Origin: Locusta migratoria | Lineage: Eukaryota > Arthropoda > Insecta > Orthoptera > Acrididae | Direction of reading: 5' to 3' | Assembly (NCBI GenBank): GCA_026315105.1 | Contig: CM048745.1 | Span: 788,683,390-788,747,389, forward strand | Length of the DNA stretch: 64,000 nucleotides | Shown: positions 33,386-42,639 of the stretch, piece after piece | Numbering within the stretch: the stretch's first letter is position 1 | Layout of the letters: the number at the start of each line of letters is the position of its first letter | Program-made: the position numbers and the translations under genes | The notes under the pieces: generated by a model | What the model was told of the DNA's origin: nothing | Database searches by the model: none | Seen by the model: only the letters and a program-made list of their open reading frames with translations

Positions 33386-34060
33386 TTGTGGTGGCTCCTA
33401 GTGCCATTTATCAGAACTATTGAAAATGACGTCGTTTCGTTTTATGACATCACATCTTTCAGTGGATCAATGGAAAATAAAGTAAGCAACGCAAACAAAA
33501 GCGCACTGTTATGCAAAGTAAACTACAACATTCATAACTGAAGGTTTCCATATAACACTTTGGATTCAGGAGTATTCAGCCACTATGCACCGAAACTCGA
33601 ATCCGAAGCCAGTGTTTTAGATTCGGTGAATAATGGATTCGGCCAAATCGCTCCGACACAACCCTATTTATAACTAACATTTCTGCTACCAGTAACAATT
33701 TTATTTCATTTAGCATGAAGCATTTTGGACAATAATTCCCACTGTCAAGTGTGTTTTTGTGTTATCCCATTTCCTGAAATGTGTTGTGCTAAATCAAATC
33801 AAATCGTGACTGGTAGCAGAAGTGCTATTTATATACAAACCTATTGAAAATACAGTCACAGGCTTTCTAAACCCATTTTCAAATGGATAAAATCAAGTGT
33901 TTAGTTTTCCTGAACATATCAAAACTGTTATTTCTTAGGTCAAAGTTAATGCTCAAAACCCTTTTTAATAACATATCTTGTTTCAGTTTTTTGTTAATGA
34001 GACAAGTGGATATTCCCACACTATACTGCTAAAGGAAAATTAATTAACCAATTAACCCAC
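33386..34060. other. Intron, nothing recognised
   Basis: Sequence between the Penelope-like element and the SUPT7L donor; no supported feature. Confidence 0.4.
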
Positions 34061-34428
34061 CTTTCATACTTGGGAACATCTTCAAAAGGGTAACAAGTCT
34101 TTGCTTTTATCTTAACTTTCTTTAACTTGGGGAAGGGAGGACATGGTGGCCACATATGCACATCAGTAACACTCCTGTCTCTGCTTTTTCCATTTTCATC
34201 TTCCTCTGATGTGAGGTCATCAACTGAGTTATCTTCATCATTGTCCTCAATCCCACACTCTTCTGAATCAGAAACTGTTTGGACTCCACATTCTGTAGCT
34301 TCAACCCATAAGGAATCTTCAGAATCTTCATTAAGTGGGAATTCTGGAATGGTTACTGATCCTGGTAGGGTTTCAGTTTTGATGCTCATTGAGACTGCTG
34401 CTTTCCTTCCTTTCTGTCTGCGAATTTC
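34061..34428 (-). CDS. SUPT7L: SUPT7L-like exon: acidic region before the histone fold
   Basis: This 368-nt exon has a polypyrimidine-TAG acceptor above 34428 and an AG|GTGGGT donor below 34061. It reads in phase 0 from EIRRQKGRKAAVSMSIKTET, through a long Asp/Glu/Ser-rich stretch (EDNDEDNSVDDLTSEEDENG), to MWPPCPPFPKLKKVKIKAK and DVPKYE. It ends in phase 2, which the next exon (29083-29192) completes. SUPT7L has an acidic, proline-containing region with a VKTE-like segment just before its histone fold, so position and composition agree. The frame could continue to a stop just past the donor (34021), but phase matching favours splicing. Confidence 0.72.
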
Positions 34429-35074
34429 CTAAAAAACAAAAAAATATTATGATACTTTCAAAAAGACACCATATTTGCTAAATTAAATGTGTATATTAAT
34501 TAACCAACACTAAGCAAAAGAATGTTTACCAATCTATGTAGTGGTTCATATTGAAATGTAAACATACATTCAGATATCTTATTAATGTTTTTCTTCAGTA
34601 CAAAGTAAGTCCATGCCCCCCTCCCCCATTTCACTGTTTAACTCTTTAGTAATTTTTGTGTCATGCAGATAATCTGATGATGCTCTACTCTTAGGGCCAA
34701 ATGTGTCATTACTAAGCATTAATAAATTGACTTGAAACTAAGACAATCCTTATTTCAAAATAAAACTAAGCAATAAATGACAATAAACAGTGCTTGAGTC
34801 AATAAGTCTTTAAACAGGGTATTGGAGACTGAGTGCACTTCGTGGGAGAACATGCAGGTCTGCAGAAAATAACAACAATGTTGGGTATGAAATTAAGTCT
34901 TTCTCAATGAGGTCACTGCATAAAAGTTCTGTTTTCTTAACATGTCAAATATGGGTAAGAACCCAAGCTCTCAACTATAACCTCTAAAGTTGTCATCAGG
35001 GGTAAAACTGAATGTCATCAACTGGAGACTTCTACTTTTATGACCATATAACAGCTTCTCATTGACAGGGAACA
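34429..35074. other. Intron upstream of the SUPT7L acidic exon, nothing recognised
   Basis: No exon or transposon seen; it begins with the acceptor's pyrimidine tract. Confidence 0.4.
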
Positions 35075-35582
35075 GGTTATTTACAACCTGTACAGAAACC
35101 AGACAGCAATTATAATAAGACTCAATGGACATGAAAGGGAGACAGTGGTTAGGAAGGGAATAGGACAGGGTTGTAGCTTTTCCCCAATGATATATATACA
35201 ATGAGCAAACTGCAAAGGAAAATAAGGAGAAATTTGAAGTAGGAATTAAAGTTCTAGGAGAAGAAACAAAAACTTTGTGATTTGGCAATGACATTGTAAT
35301 TCACTCAGACAACCTGTAAGACCAAGTGAATGAAACTGACAGCATCTTGAAAGGGGCATGTAGGAAGAACATTAACAAGAGCAAAACTAGGGCAATGAAA
35401 TGTAGTCTAAGAAAATTATGTGATGTTGAAGAATTAGATCAGGTAACAAGACAACAAAGATGTTAGATGAATTTTGTTAGTACATTAGTGCACAGTGATT
35501 GCAGTTCAGATGCTATAAAATGCAGATTGGGAATGGAAAGAAAAGTGTTTCTGAAAAAGAAATTGGTTGACACAAATATTAA
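35075..35582 (+). mobile_element. RTE-type LINE fragment
   Basis: It matches the RTE copy at 39.9-40.4 kb: the GRQWLGREXDRVxAFPQ-like block, the degraded LxFGNDIVIHSD segment (normally LRFADDIVILSE) and the GACRKNINKSKTRAMKCSL block. The catalytic ADD reads GND, so it is dead. It ends abruptly at the junction with the I-like fragment, without a 3' tail. Confidence 0.6.
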
Positions 35583-36996
35583 TTTTATAAATTGTTAATG
35601 GAGTGTGTAAGTGGACCCTAACAACAAACACTTCCAGTGTAGTATGGAGAGGAATCCATGAACTAACAACGTCCGTACGAACTAGGATGCAGACTCCATC
35701 AGATGCATGTAGGGAACTAACACAGTTCTGACAGAAAGCACGGAGGGTCAGTGAAATGTAAATAAGATGTTTTAACTCCAGGAGGTGATGGTAGTAGCCA
35801 TTACAGTTCCACTGGATGAGAACAAATTGAGGATCCAAGTGGGAGGCAAACGGACTGATGCACATCAAATTGTGGAGTCAACATCCATGAGCAGCGGATC
35901 AGACACAAGTTCATTGGGATTATTCAGTTTTGAGGTCAAAAGTGGCACCTCAGGCACTACTGGAGGGCCTTGTCCTGTGACTTTCTGGCACCGATGAAAA
36001 TCGGGCGATCTTGGTACTCAGAGAGAGAGTGAGTTCAGCAGCTGACTTGTGGTAGATGACCTCTGATCTCGTGAAACCCGGGAGGAGGGGCCCTGCACCT
36101 TCACCAGCTACTGCCAGAGAGGGGGAGCACATCTCTGGTTGGGTAGGAGGAGGGGGACACAGGGAGGGGCGAGGGTGCTACAGGAGAGAGAGAGGGAGAG
36201 TGAAGAGGGAGGTGGGAGTGGGATGAGGAGTAAGGAGGAGGGGTACAAAATGTAACAGAGGAAAAAAGTTGAAACCATAGCCACCGGATTTAATCGTTCA
36301 AATTTTGATAGGCCTTGTGATACGTTAAAACAATCTAATGACTTGTATGCCTGGATTTTCTTCTCTCTTTTCTACACTGAGCAGCCTGGTGAGTGTGAAG
36401 AACAATGTTGGTGGCAACTGACACACACAGGGGGTGGAACACAGGAGCTCCCCTCATGGAGCGGTCATCCGCATTCACCACATAGAGGGACTGCTGTACA
36501 GTGGGAAGACGTATGCCCAAATTGCATACACTGTAAACATTTCATGGGAGGCACTTATCATCCTAGGGACATAGTGGGGGTAGGGGGCTATGGTGAGGAG
36601 CGAAGGCGGAAAGGAAGGGATGGGGATCCATGCAATAGGGGCTACATCAGGAGTTCTTCTCCATCTGGCTCAAACTTAACTGTTATTTTGTAGTGGAGGT
36701 CAAACCCTGAGGGAGACCAAACTGGCCCAAAAACATGGGTAAAAAAAAAAACCAGCAAAGACCACAATCGCTAAAACCATCATTGGAACTATATGGAATA
36801 GATGGTCCATCTTAAAGGTAAACACCTAGAGAGGGTAAATGAGTATGGGTGGGTACGAATTAAGACAGGAAGGAGGTGAGCTGGAAAAGTAATGCAACCT
36901 GAGAAGAAAGGCTGCAATGGATTAGCAACCCGTGCGCTCCACAAACATACCCACAAAAGAGCTTTCGGCCCATGTGAGGAGGGGGGGGGGGGGATT
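35583..36996 (-). mobile_element. I-like LINE, third copy: 5' end kept, 3' part lost
   Basis: On the minus strand the 5' UTR (36996-36560) matches that of element B, including CCACAAACATACCCAC-like and GGAGTTCTTC blocks. Next comes the zinc-knuckle and C-terminal part of ORF1 (36560-35880, broken), then the start of ORF2 (35868-35590) with VLIQWNCNGYYHHLLELKHL and VCILVRTDVVSSWIPLHTTL. About 870 bp of 5' UTR/N-terminal ORF1 found in element B is missing at about 36555. The copy stops in the endonuclease at 35583. Confidence 0.7.
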
Positions 36997-37009
36997 GCCT
37001 GCTCCTGAA

Positions 37010-37584
37010 TTGTGGACACATATGAGAGCTTTCGAATCAAAACTAGGTCTATTTGCAAGCACCGGAGGAACCGCAACTTGAACTTATTGTCATGCAGGTA
37101 GATCACACAATGAAAGAAATGTTTATTGCTGAAAAATTTCCATGTATGAAGAAATTTGTTGTGGAACATGTTCTCCATATTTGAATCTACACATATGTAT
37201 GAACAAAGTTTTTGTTGCTTGGTGATCAACAAGAGCAAGTACCGAAGCTCTTTAATAGACATTAACTTGCAGGCTGTGATGAAACTTTCAACTAGCAGTC
37301 TCACTCCTAATCTGAAAAGAATCGTGAAAAAATGTGAAAGGATGCACTTGCCACATTAAACTTGTTCTGAAATTATATATACTTTGAGATTATATGAAAT
37401 TTACAAAATAAATTAAATTGAAGAACACTATGGCTAGCTTATGAATATTTATTGATATCTATGTTGCAATTTCTACCTTTTAAAAAATGAAAGCTAACTA
37501 ACGAATTACTTTTGGAAAGTGCGGCCCTACACTAACCCCTGCATCTGCGGTGTGCCCCCAAGCCAAAACAATTGCCCACTACTG
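37010..37584 (+). mobile_element. hAT-family DNA transposon relic with 3' terminal inverted repeat
   Basis: The frame at 37156-37359 reads MFSIFESTHMYEQSFCCLV, then NKSKYRSSLIDINLQAVMKL and STSSLTPNLKRIV. This is the C-terminal hAT dimerisation region (FGSTYxCEQxFSxMxxxKxKYRSxLxDxNLQ) of the ZBED/GTF2IRD2-like group. The element ends with ATTGCCCACTACTG (37571-37584), the complement of a CAGTAGTGGGCAAT hAT-type terminal repeat. The catalytic part and the 5' end are absent. Confidence 0.62.
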
Positions 37585-37629
37585 GAATAAGGTATGAACT
37601 TCAAATGAATGTGGGTTGTCGTGATGAAG

Positions 37630-37700
37630 AGGCTTGCTCAGAATAGGGTAGGGTGGAGAGATGCATCAAACAAGTGTCCAGACTGAAGACCACAATAGTA
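37630..37700 (+). mobile_element. RTE 3'-terminal remnant
   Basis: GCATCAAACAAGTGTCCAGA then CTGAAGACCACAA matches the last 60 bp of the RTE copy ending at 40865. Confidence 0.55.
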
Positions 37701-38039
37701 CCTTTCGATATTGGAATCCAATGGAAATCCAAACTGTTGCCTTGACAATACACTGTAGTTAGATTGTGTGCATACATAACTTACATTAGGCTAAGTTAAA
37801 ATTACACAGTGAAACAATACTGTTTCACTCCTACACACTCTGTCAACAGATAAACACATCAGAGAAACAACAGTAAACACTGTTTCACTTTAAATTAGTA
37901 CTAACATTAAAAGTAAATTTAAATACATAAATAATTCACTGAAGAAGAAATTGAGATGTGTGTAAAATATAGGGAACGACATGTTATTTAAGACTTCTAC
38001 AAAAACCAAACAGCTGTTATCAGAGTAAAATTAATTTGT

Positions 38040-38426
38040 GTTAAAATTTTGCAGCCATGACTTATTAAACTGATGGTTCTGTAGTTTTCACACCTGTCTG
38101 CGCCTGCTTTCTTTGCAATGGGGATTATTACATTTTTCTTAAAGTCTGAGGGTATTTCGCCTGTCTCATATCTTAGACACCAGGTGAAATAGTTTTGCTA
38201 TGGCTGGCTCTCCCAGAGACTTCAATAGCTCTCAGAAAATGTTGTCTATTCCAGGGGCCTTGTTCCAACTTATGTCTTTCAGTGCTCTGTTAAATTCTTC
38301 TCACGGTATAGTATCTTTTATTTCATCTTCAAAAAATTCAAATGTCTGTAAATCTATTGGACCAAACTGCATGATCATCAGTCGTATCTCACAAACTACT
38401 TAAACTAAGCTCAACTAACCTAAGGA

Positions 38427-38478
<52 letters not shown>

Positions 38479-38880
38479 CCCCAGGGAGGACTCGAACCTC
38501 CGACAGCAAGCAACCGCGCGGTCCACAGCAAGGCAACTTAGACCGCTCGGCTACTCCACTGTGGATATTTCATCTTCATCTACTTCCTCTTCCCTTCCTA
38601 CAATATTGTCCCTAAGTTCATTTTCCTCATAAAGCCCCTCTAGGTACTCTTTCCACCTTTCAACTTTCTCTTACTTACTCAGAACCGGTTTTTCATCTGA
38701 GTTCTTGATGTTCATACAGCTGCTTTTCTTGTATACAAACATCTCTTTTATTTTCCTATAGGCGGTATCTATTTTTCCCCTAGTTATACATTCTACTACA
38801 GACATGCATTTGCCTTATAGCCACTCCTGCTTAGCCATTTTGCACTTCCTGTTATGACAGTACAGCCCCTATATTAACTT
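38040..38880 (-). mobile_element. RTE LINE, N-terminal RT part, inverted, carrying a SINE
   Basis: Minus strand: a KCKVAK-EW and Cys-rich start, a YLEGLYEENELRDNIV segment, EEEVDEDEIKDTIPREEFN and RALKDISWNKAPGIDNIF, then IYETGEIPSDFKKNVIIPIA and ENYRTISLISHGCKIL at the low end. Those are the RT finger blocks of an RTE element in good order. A SINE at 38332-38565 interrupts it. The same ENYR block begins the plus-strand RTE piece at 39215, so the two pieces are complementary halves. Confidence 0.68.
38332..38565 (-). mobile_element. tRNA-derived SINE with CA-repeat spacer and 13-bp target duplication
   Basis: The duplication TATTTCATCTTCA occurs at 38319-38331 and 38566-38578. Minus strand: a tRNA-like head (GTAGCCGAGCGGTCTAAG A box; GGAGGTTCGAGTCCTCC B box), a TG microsatellite (38431-38477 as CA on plus), a body with TTGTCCTTAGGTTAG and a tail with CTGATGATCATGCAGTTTGG. 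The tail resembles the 3' ends of I-like elements A and B. It is nested inside the inverted RTE piece. Confidence 0.85.
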
Positions 38881-39214
38881 TCATTTTGAATATACATGTG
38901 CAAGAGTGTGCATTTGGCAGGATCACATGGTTTGGTCGTCACTGTCGTCATTGCAGTGGCATGGTCCATGAAGGCAGGAATCACATGACTAGCAAAACCC
39001 AATGTAAATAATAGAAAGAATAGCAGTGCATGGATTAGGTAAGCGGTAGGAATACATGTATAGCAAATGTTTTATGTTTATTTAAAAAGGTGCAAATGGC
39101 AGTTATAAGCCAGCAACTGAAAAATGCTTGTAATTTAAAAACTATTTGATGTATACAAAAATGATTAACATAACTGGAAATCTGCTGAATTTTACTATTA
39201 AATTGATATCTTAC
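38881..39214. other. Unassigned sequence between the two RTE halves
   Basis: About 330 bp with no recognisable RTE, SINE or gene. Confidence 0.35.
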
Positions 39215-39415
39215 TTGTGAAAATTACAGAACTATCGGCTTAATAAGTCATGGATGCAAAATAATAACACAAATTATTTACAGACGAATGGAAAAACTTG
39301 TGGAATCCGACCTCGGGGAAGATCAGTTTGGATTTAGGAGAAATGTAGGAACATGGCAGGCAATACTCACATTACGACTTATCTTAGAAGATAGGCTAAG
39401 GAAAGGGAAACCTAT

Positions 39416-39772
39416 TGTTGAAACGAGATAGAATGGCTGGCCAGTACTTACCTTTGTGCTGTACTGCCGATAGTAACACAAATGAAGAAACAGAAAAGAG
39501 GGGACAAAAAGGACTAGCTTTCGGAACAAAGGTCCTTCATCAGGTGGGAGAGAAGGGAAGAAGAAAGGATGGGAACCGAAGGTAAAGGTGGTCCGAAGGT
39601 GGCGACACCTTCATGACCTAGGTCGTGGAAAGCTAGTCCTTTTTGTCCCCTCTTTTCTGTTTCTTCATTTGTGTTACTATCGGCGGTAGAGCACAAAGGT
39701 AAGTACTGGCCAGCCATTCTATCTCGTTTCAACAATATTTATCATCTCTGAGGAAAATTTTCATAATTAATC
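39416..39772. mobile_element. Foldback element with 107-bp inverted arms and 15-bp target duplication
   Basis: Target duplication GAAAGGGAAACCTAT at 39401-39415 and 39773-39787. The arms 39416-39522 and 39628-39734 are inverted copies with about two mismatches, starting TGTTGAAACGAGATAGAATG. A 38-bp AT-rich segment follows the right arm. A hammerhead-like core runs inward on the minus strand at 39517-39543, and a degenerate one in the opposite sense precedes the right arm (39610-39633). Fifteen-base duplications fit target-primed retrotransposition better than a DNA transposase. A non-autonomous Penelope-type unit is the best inference. Confidence 0.7.
39517..39543 (-). ncRNA. Hammerhead-ribozyme-like core in the foldback element
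   Basis: Minus strand: CTGATGA (39543-39537), then AGGACCTTTGTTCC forming a GGA/TCC stem II, GAAA (39522-39519), then GCTAGTCC. The palindrome AGCT followed by A gives a short stem III with a UA cleavage context. All core bases match the hammerhead consensus. Stem I pairing is limited to about two pairs. Confidence 0.55.
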
Positions 39773-40865
39773 GAAAGGGAAACCTATATTTTTAGCGTTT
39801 GTCGATTTGGAGAAAGCTTTTGACAATGTCGACTGGAATACACTCTTCCAAATTCTGAAGGTATCAGGGATAGAATATATACCTATACATATACAAAAAC
39901 CAGACGGCAGTTATTAGAATCGAAGGGCAAGAAAGGGATGCAGAGGTTGGGAAGGGAGAAAGACAGGGTAGCAGCCTTTCCCCGATGTTGTTCAATCTGT
40001 ACATTGAGCAGGCAGTGAAGGAATGAAAGGAGAAATTTGGAGAGGGCATTAAAGTGCAGGGAGAAGAAATAAATACATTACGGTTTGCCGATGACATAGT
40101 AATTCTGTCAGAGACCGCAAAAGATCTGGAACATCAATTGAATGGAATGGACAGTGTCTTGAAAGGTGCTTATAAGATGAACATCAACAATAGTAAAATG
40201 AAGGTAATAATGCAATATCACAAAATCAGGCGATGCTGAAGGAATTAGATTAGGTAATGAGACAAATAAAGTAGTAGATGGATTTTGTTATTTAGGTAGC
40301 AAGATAACTTCTGATGGCCAAAGTAAAGAAGATATAAAATGCAGAATGGCTATGGGAAAAAAAGCTTTTCTAAAGAAGAGAAATTTGTTAACATCCAATA
40401 TTAATTTAAATGTTAGGACATCCTTTCTGAAGGCATTTGTCTGGAGTGTAGCATTGTATGGGAGAGAAACGTAGACAATAAGGAGTTCAGATAAAAAGAT
40501 GAAAGATGCTTTTGAAATGTGGTGCTACAGACAAATGATGAAAATTTGATGGGTAGATCACGTAACTAATGAGGAGGTGCTTAACCAAATTGGGAAGAAA
40601 AGGAGTTTCTGGCATATCCTAAGAGAAGGGATAGATTGGTTGGACATATTTCGAGACATCAAGGAATTGTCAACTTAGCATTAGAAGGAACTGTGTGGGG
40701 TTAAAATCGTAGAGGGAGACCAAGGGACGAATATAGTAAGCAGATTCAAAAGGATGTAGGTTGCTGAACTTATTCTCAGATGAAGAGACTTGCACAGGAC
40801 AGGGTAGCATGGAGAGCTGCGTCAAACCAGTCTGCGGACTGAAGACCACAACAACAAACATCTTA

Positions 40866-41489
40866 CTTGTATAAAACAAGTCCCATTTAACAAATTAACA
40901 AAATTCTCCAGTTTGGGAGAAGGCTATAAATACCGCCATCTCGGCTCTGTGATTTGCTGTGGGCGATCATCCAAGTTTTCGTGTTGGGAACTTATAAAAT
41001 TTTCACATTGTGAGTCCATTGGTTGGGACTTAGATAATCATGTGGTAGGATTCTGCAAATTGGAACTTTGAGATTTCTTGGTGTCAGAGTGGACGTAAGC
41101 TGACACTTCACAGATTTTGGTGTTTGGTGATCGTGAAACAATACTTATAGATTTTCATGTGAGTATGTAACCACATAGGACTTGTTATTTTCTGTTATAT
41201 TTATGAACTTTAAACACCTGTGAGTGACTCAGTTATTTACACACATTATGTTTAAGTTAAATTTTATGTGTGTTTATAAGAAATTTTGGGTGCTGAAGTG
41301 AGGAGTTGACATAAAACGTAGCAAAACAAACTTGAAAATTCCATGTCTCTCGCTTTGCCCCTGTTGAGGTAGTGCTTACTGAACAGTATTGTTTAAATTG
41401 CACATCCAGTGTACTGGGGGCTCGACCTATGAATATTAAACTGACATGAAATTAGCAACAAGTAAATCAGGTTCAAGCAAGCACACCCA
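40866..41489. other. Nothing recognised
   Basis: No supported gene or transposon between the RTE tail and the next RTE copy. Confidence 0.4.
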
Positions 41490-41561
41490 ACGGACAAATA
41501 CATTAAACAGTATTCTCCCAGAAGCTCTCTCTTCTTTATTCAGAACTGGTTTTTCATCTAA

Positions 41562-42425
41562 CAAGGAGACCACATAGGTATCGGCTTTTAGAATTTTTTA
41601 TATTTATGGTACTTGAAGTTCAGAACTTAAATAACAATCCGCAAAAGCCATCCGACGCAACTCTAAAAAATTCTCGAGAAAACGGACTTTCGCAATTACA
41701 TTTAAATATCAATAGATAATAGATAAATCAGTTCCAGTATCTGTGTAGCTCAGCCATTGTGCTCGAATACTTACACAATTTTAATATCTAATGTTAATTT
41801 TTACAAATAATTTACATTTTTTTGTTTATTCATAATTTTTCATATTTCATAAAAGGTCATTAATAATGAGAGATTTGGTCACAAAAATAAAAGTTACATT
41901 TTTACAGTACTGGCCTCACTATTAGTTGACGATGGTAGTCTTTGATTGTTCAGTCTGTGAAAAGTTAAGACACTGTCTTTGTAAAGGCATCTCCATAGCT
42001 ACTAATGGCTCTTCAAGCAGCTAACCTACTCAATCATCGTTTTAGGTGACGACACGGTGATGAGCTCCTATGCACACACAAACAAAAACTGACACAACAT
42101 TTGGAATTAGAGATCTCAAAATGTTTTATATAACCGAATTTGAAAAGGAAAAAAAAAAAAAAAAATTTCCACAGTGGGATTCGAACCACCCACTCTATGC
42201 TTGTCAGGCAAGAATTTTACCACCTGAGCTACACTGACAGATGTGACACCTGTGTTAATTATTGGTACTTACATGTACTTGCAAAACTTCAAACTCGATT
42301 TTCTCGGGAATTTTTTAGAGTTGCGTCAAATGGCTTTGATAAGTGTTATTTCAGTTCTGAACTTTACGTACCATAAATATCAAAAAATTCTAAAATCCGA
42401 TACCGGTACCCATATGTTTCCTTTG
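41562..42425. mobile_element. Long-TIR DNA element, non-autonomous, with tRNA-like sequence
   Basis: Imperfect terminal inverted repeats of roughly 130 bp or more: the left end CAAGGAGACCACATAGGTAT pairs with a right end whose complement begins CAAAGGAAACATATGGGTAC. Both then share TTTTAGAATTTTTT, ATATTTATGGTAC, AAGTTCAGAACT and CGCAACTCTAAAAAATTC. A TAA (or TA) flanks each end (41559-41561 and 42426-42428), consistent with a PIF/Harbinger-like or Tc1/mariner-like target duplication. There is no transposase inside. A tRNA-like segment sits next to the right repeat, with a partial counterpart on the left. Confidence 0.7.
42172..42243 (-). repeat. tRNA-like segment (probably not a functional tRNA gene)
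   Basis: Minus strand: GTAGCTCAGGTGGTAAAATT (A box), GCCTGACAAGC (anticodon-arm-like) and GGTGGTTCGAATCCCAC (B box), followed directly by a T-run. A 5-bp CAGTG/CACTG acceptor stem is seen, but the outer two pairs fail and the segment lies inside a transposon. Internal RNA polymerase III promoter function is possible. Confidence 0.6.
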
Positions 42426-42639
42426 TAAGTTCTTGACGTTCACACAGCAGATTTTCTTGTCTCCAAATCTCTCTCTTATTTTTCTGCAGGCAGTATCTAT
42501 TTTTCCCCTAGTTATACAATCTTCAACAGACTTGCATTTGCCTTCTAGCCACTCCTGCTTAGTCACTTTGCACTTCCTGGCAATCTCATTTCTCAACACT
42601 ACAAGTATGAATATAGATACATACGTAATTTAGTTCTAT

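Larger units (their letters stand above)
809..34428 (-). other. SUPT7L: Part of a host gene: SUPT7L/STAF65-gamma-like, three exons and two introns
   Basis: Seen: three minus-strand exons (34061-34428, 29083-29192, 809-930) whose phases fit without any correction. The first ends with AG and the second supplies T. The second ends with G and the third supplies AT, giving an aspartate codon. Known: SUPT7L is a SAGA/STAGA core subunit with a bromodomain-associated histone fold, acting in the nucleus on transcription. Inferred: the introns of about 4.9 kb (29193-34060) and 28.2 kb (931-29082) are filled by mobile elements. The next exon, carrying the end of the fold and the region after it, should lie below position 1 of this window. 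The promoter and first exon lie at higher coordinates and were not found. Confidence 0.72.
39215..40865 (+). mobile_element. RTE LINE, C-terminal RT part and 3' end
   Basis: It runs from the NYRLxxxSWM block through EDQFGFRRNVGTWQAI-like, VDLEKAFDNVDW-like and GRQGSSLSPMLFNLYIEQAV to LRFADDIVILSETAKDLEHQ and MDSVLKGAYKMNINNSKMK, then the GSKITSDGQSKEDIKCRMAM and KAFVWSVALYGRET blocks. The 3' end has CAAACCAGTCTGCGGACTGA and an ACAACAACAA tail at about 40852-40860. The ADD motif is intact but several frameshifts are present. A foldback element splits it at 39416-39772. Confidence 0.72.
41490..42610 (-). mobile_element. RTE LINE fragment split by a long-TIR element
   Basis: The RTE pieces 41490-41558 and 42429-42610 match 38690-38860 in order. 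The upper piece reads IARKCKVTKQEWLEGKCKSV and ITRGKIDTACRKIRERFGDK on the minus strand. Removing 41562-42428 restores CATCTAAGTTC, matching the uninterrupted copy's CATCTGAGTTC. Confidence 0.7.

Noticed and set aside
34127..34432. A plus-strand serine-rich protein opposite the SUPT7L acidic exon
   Set aside because: It is the antisense of the Asp/Glu/Ser-rich exon, which has splice sites and phase support.
38431..38477. CRISPR-like or satellite array
   Set aside because: It is a CA microsatellite inside a SINE. No repeat-spacer structure exists anywhere in the window.
42172..42243. A functional tRNA gene on the minus strand
   Set aside because: The A and B boxes are good, but the outer acceptor pairs do not form and the segment lies in a transposon terminal repeat, so I call it tRNA-like only.
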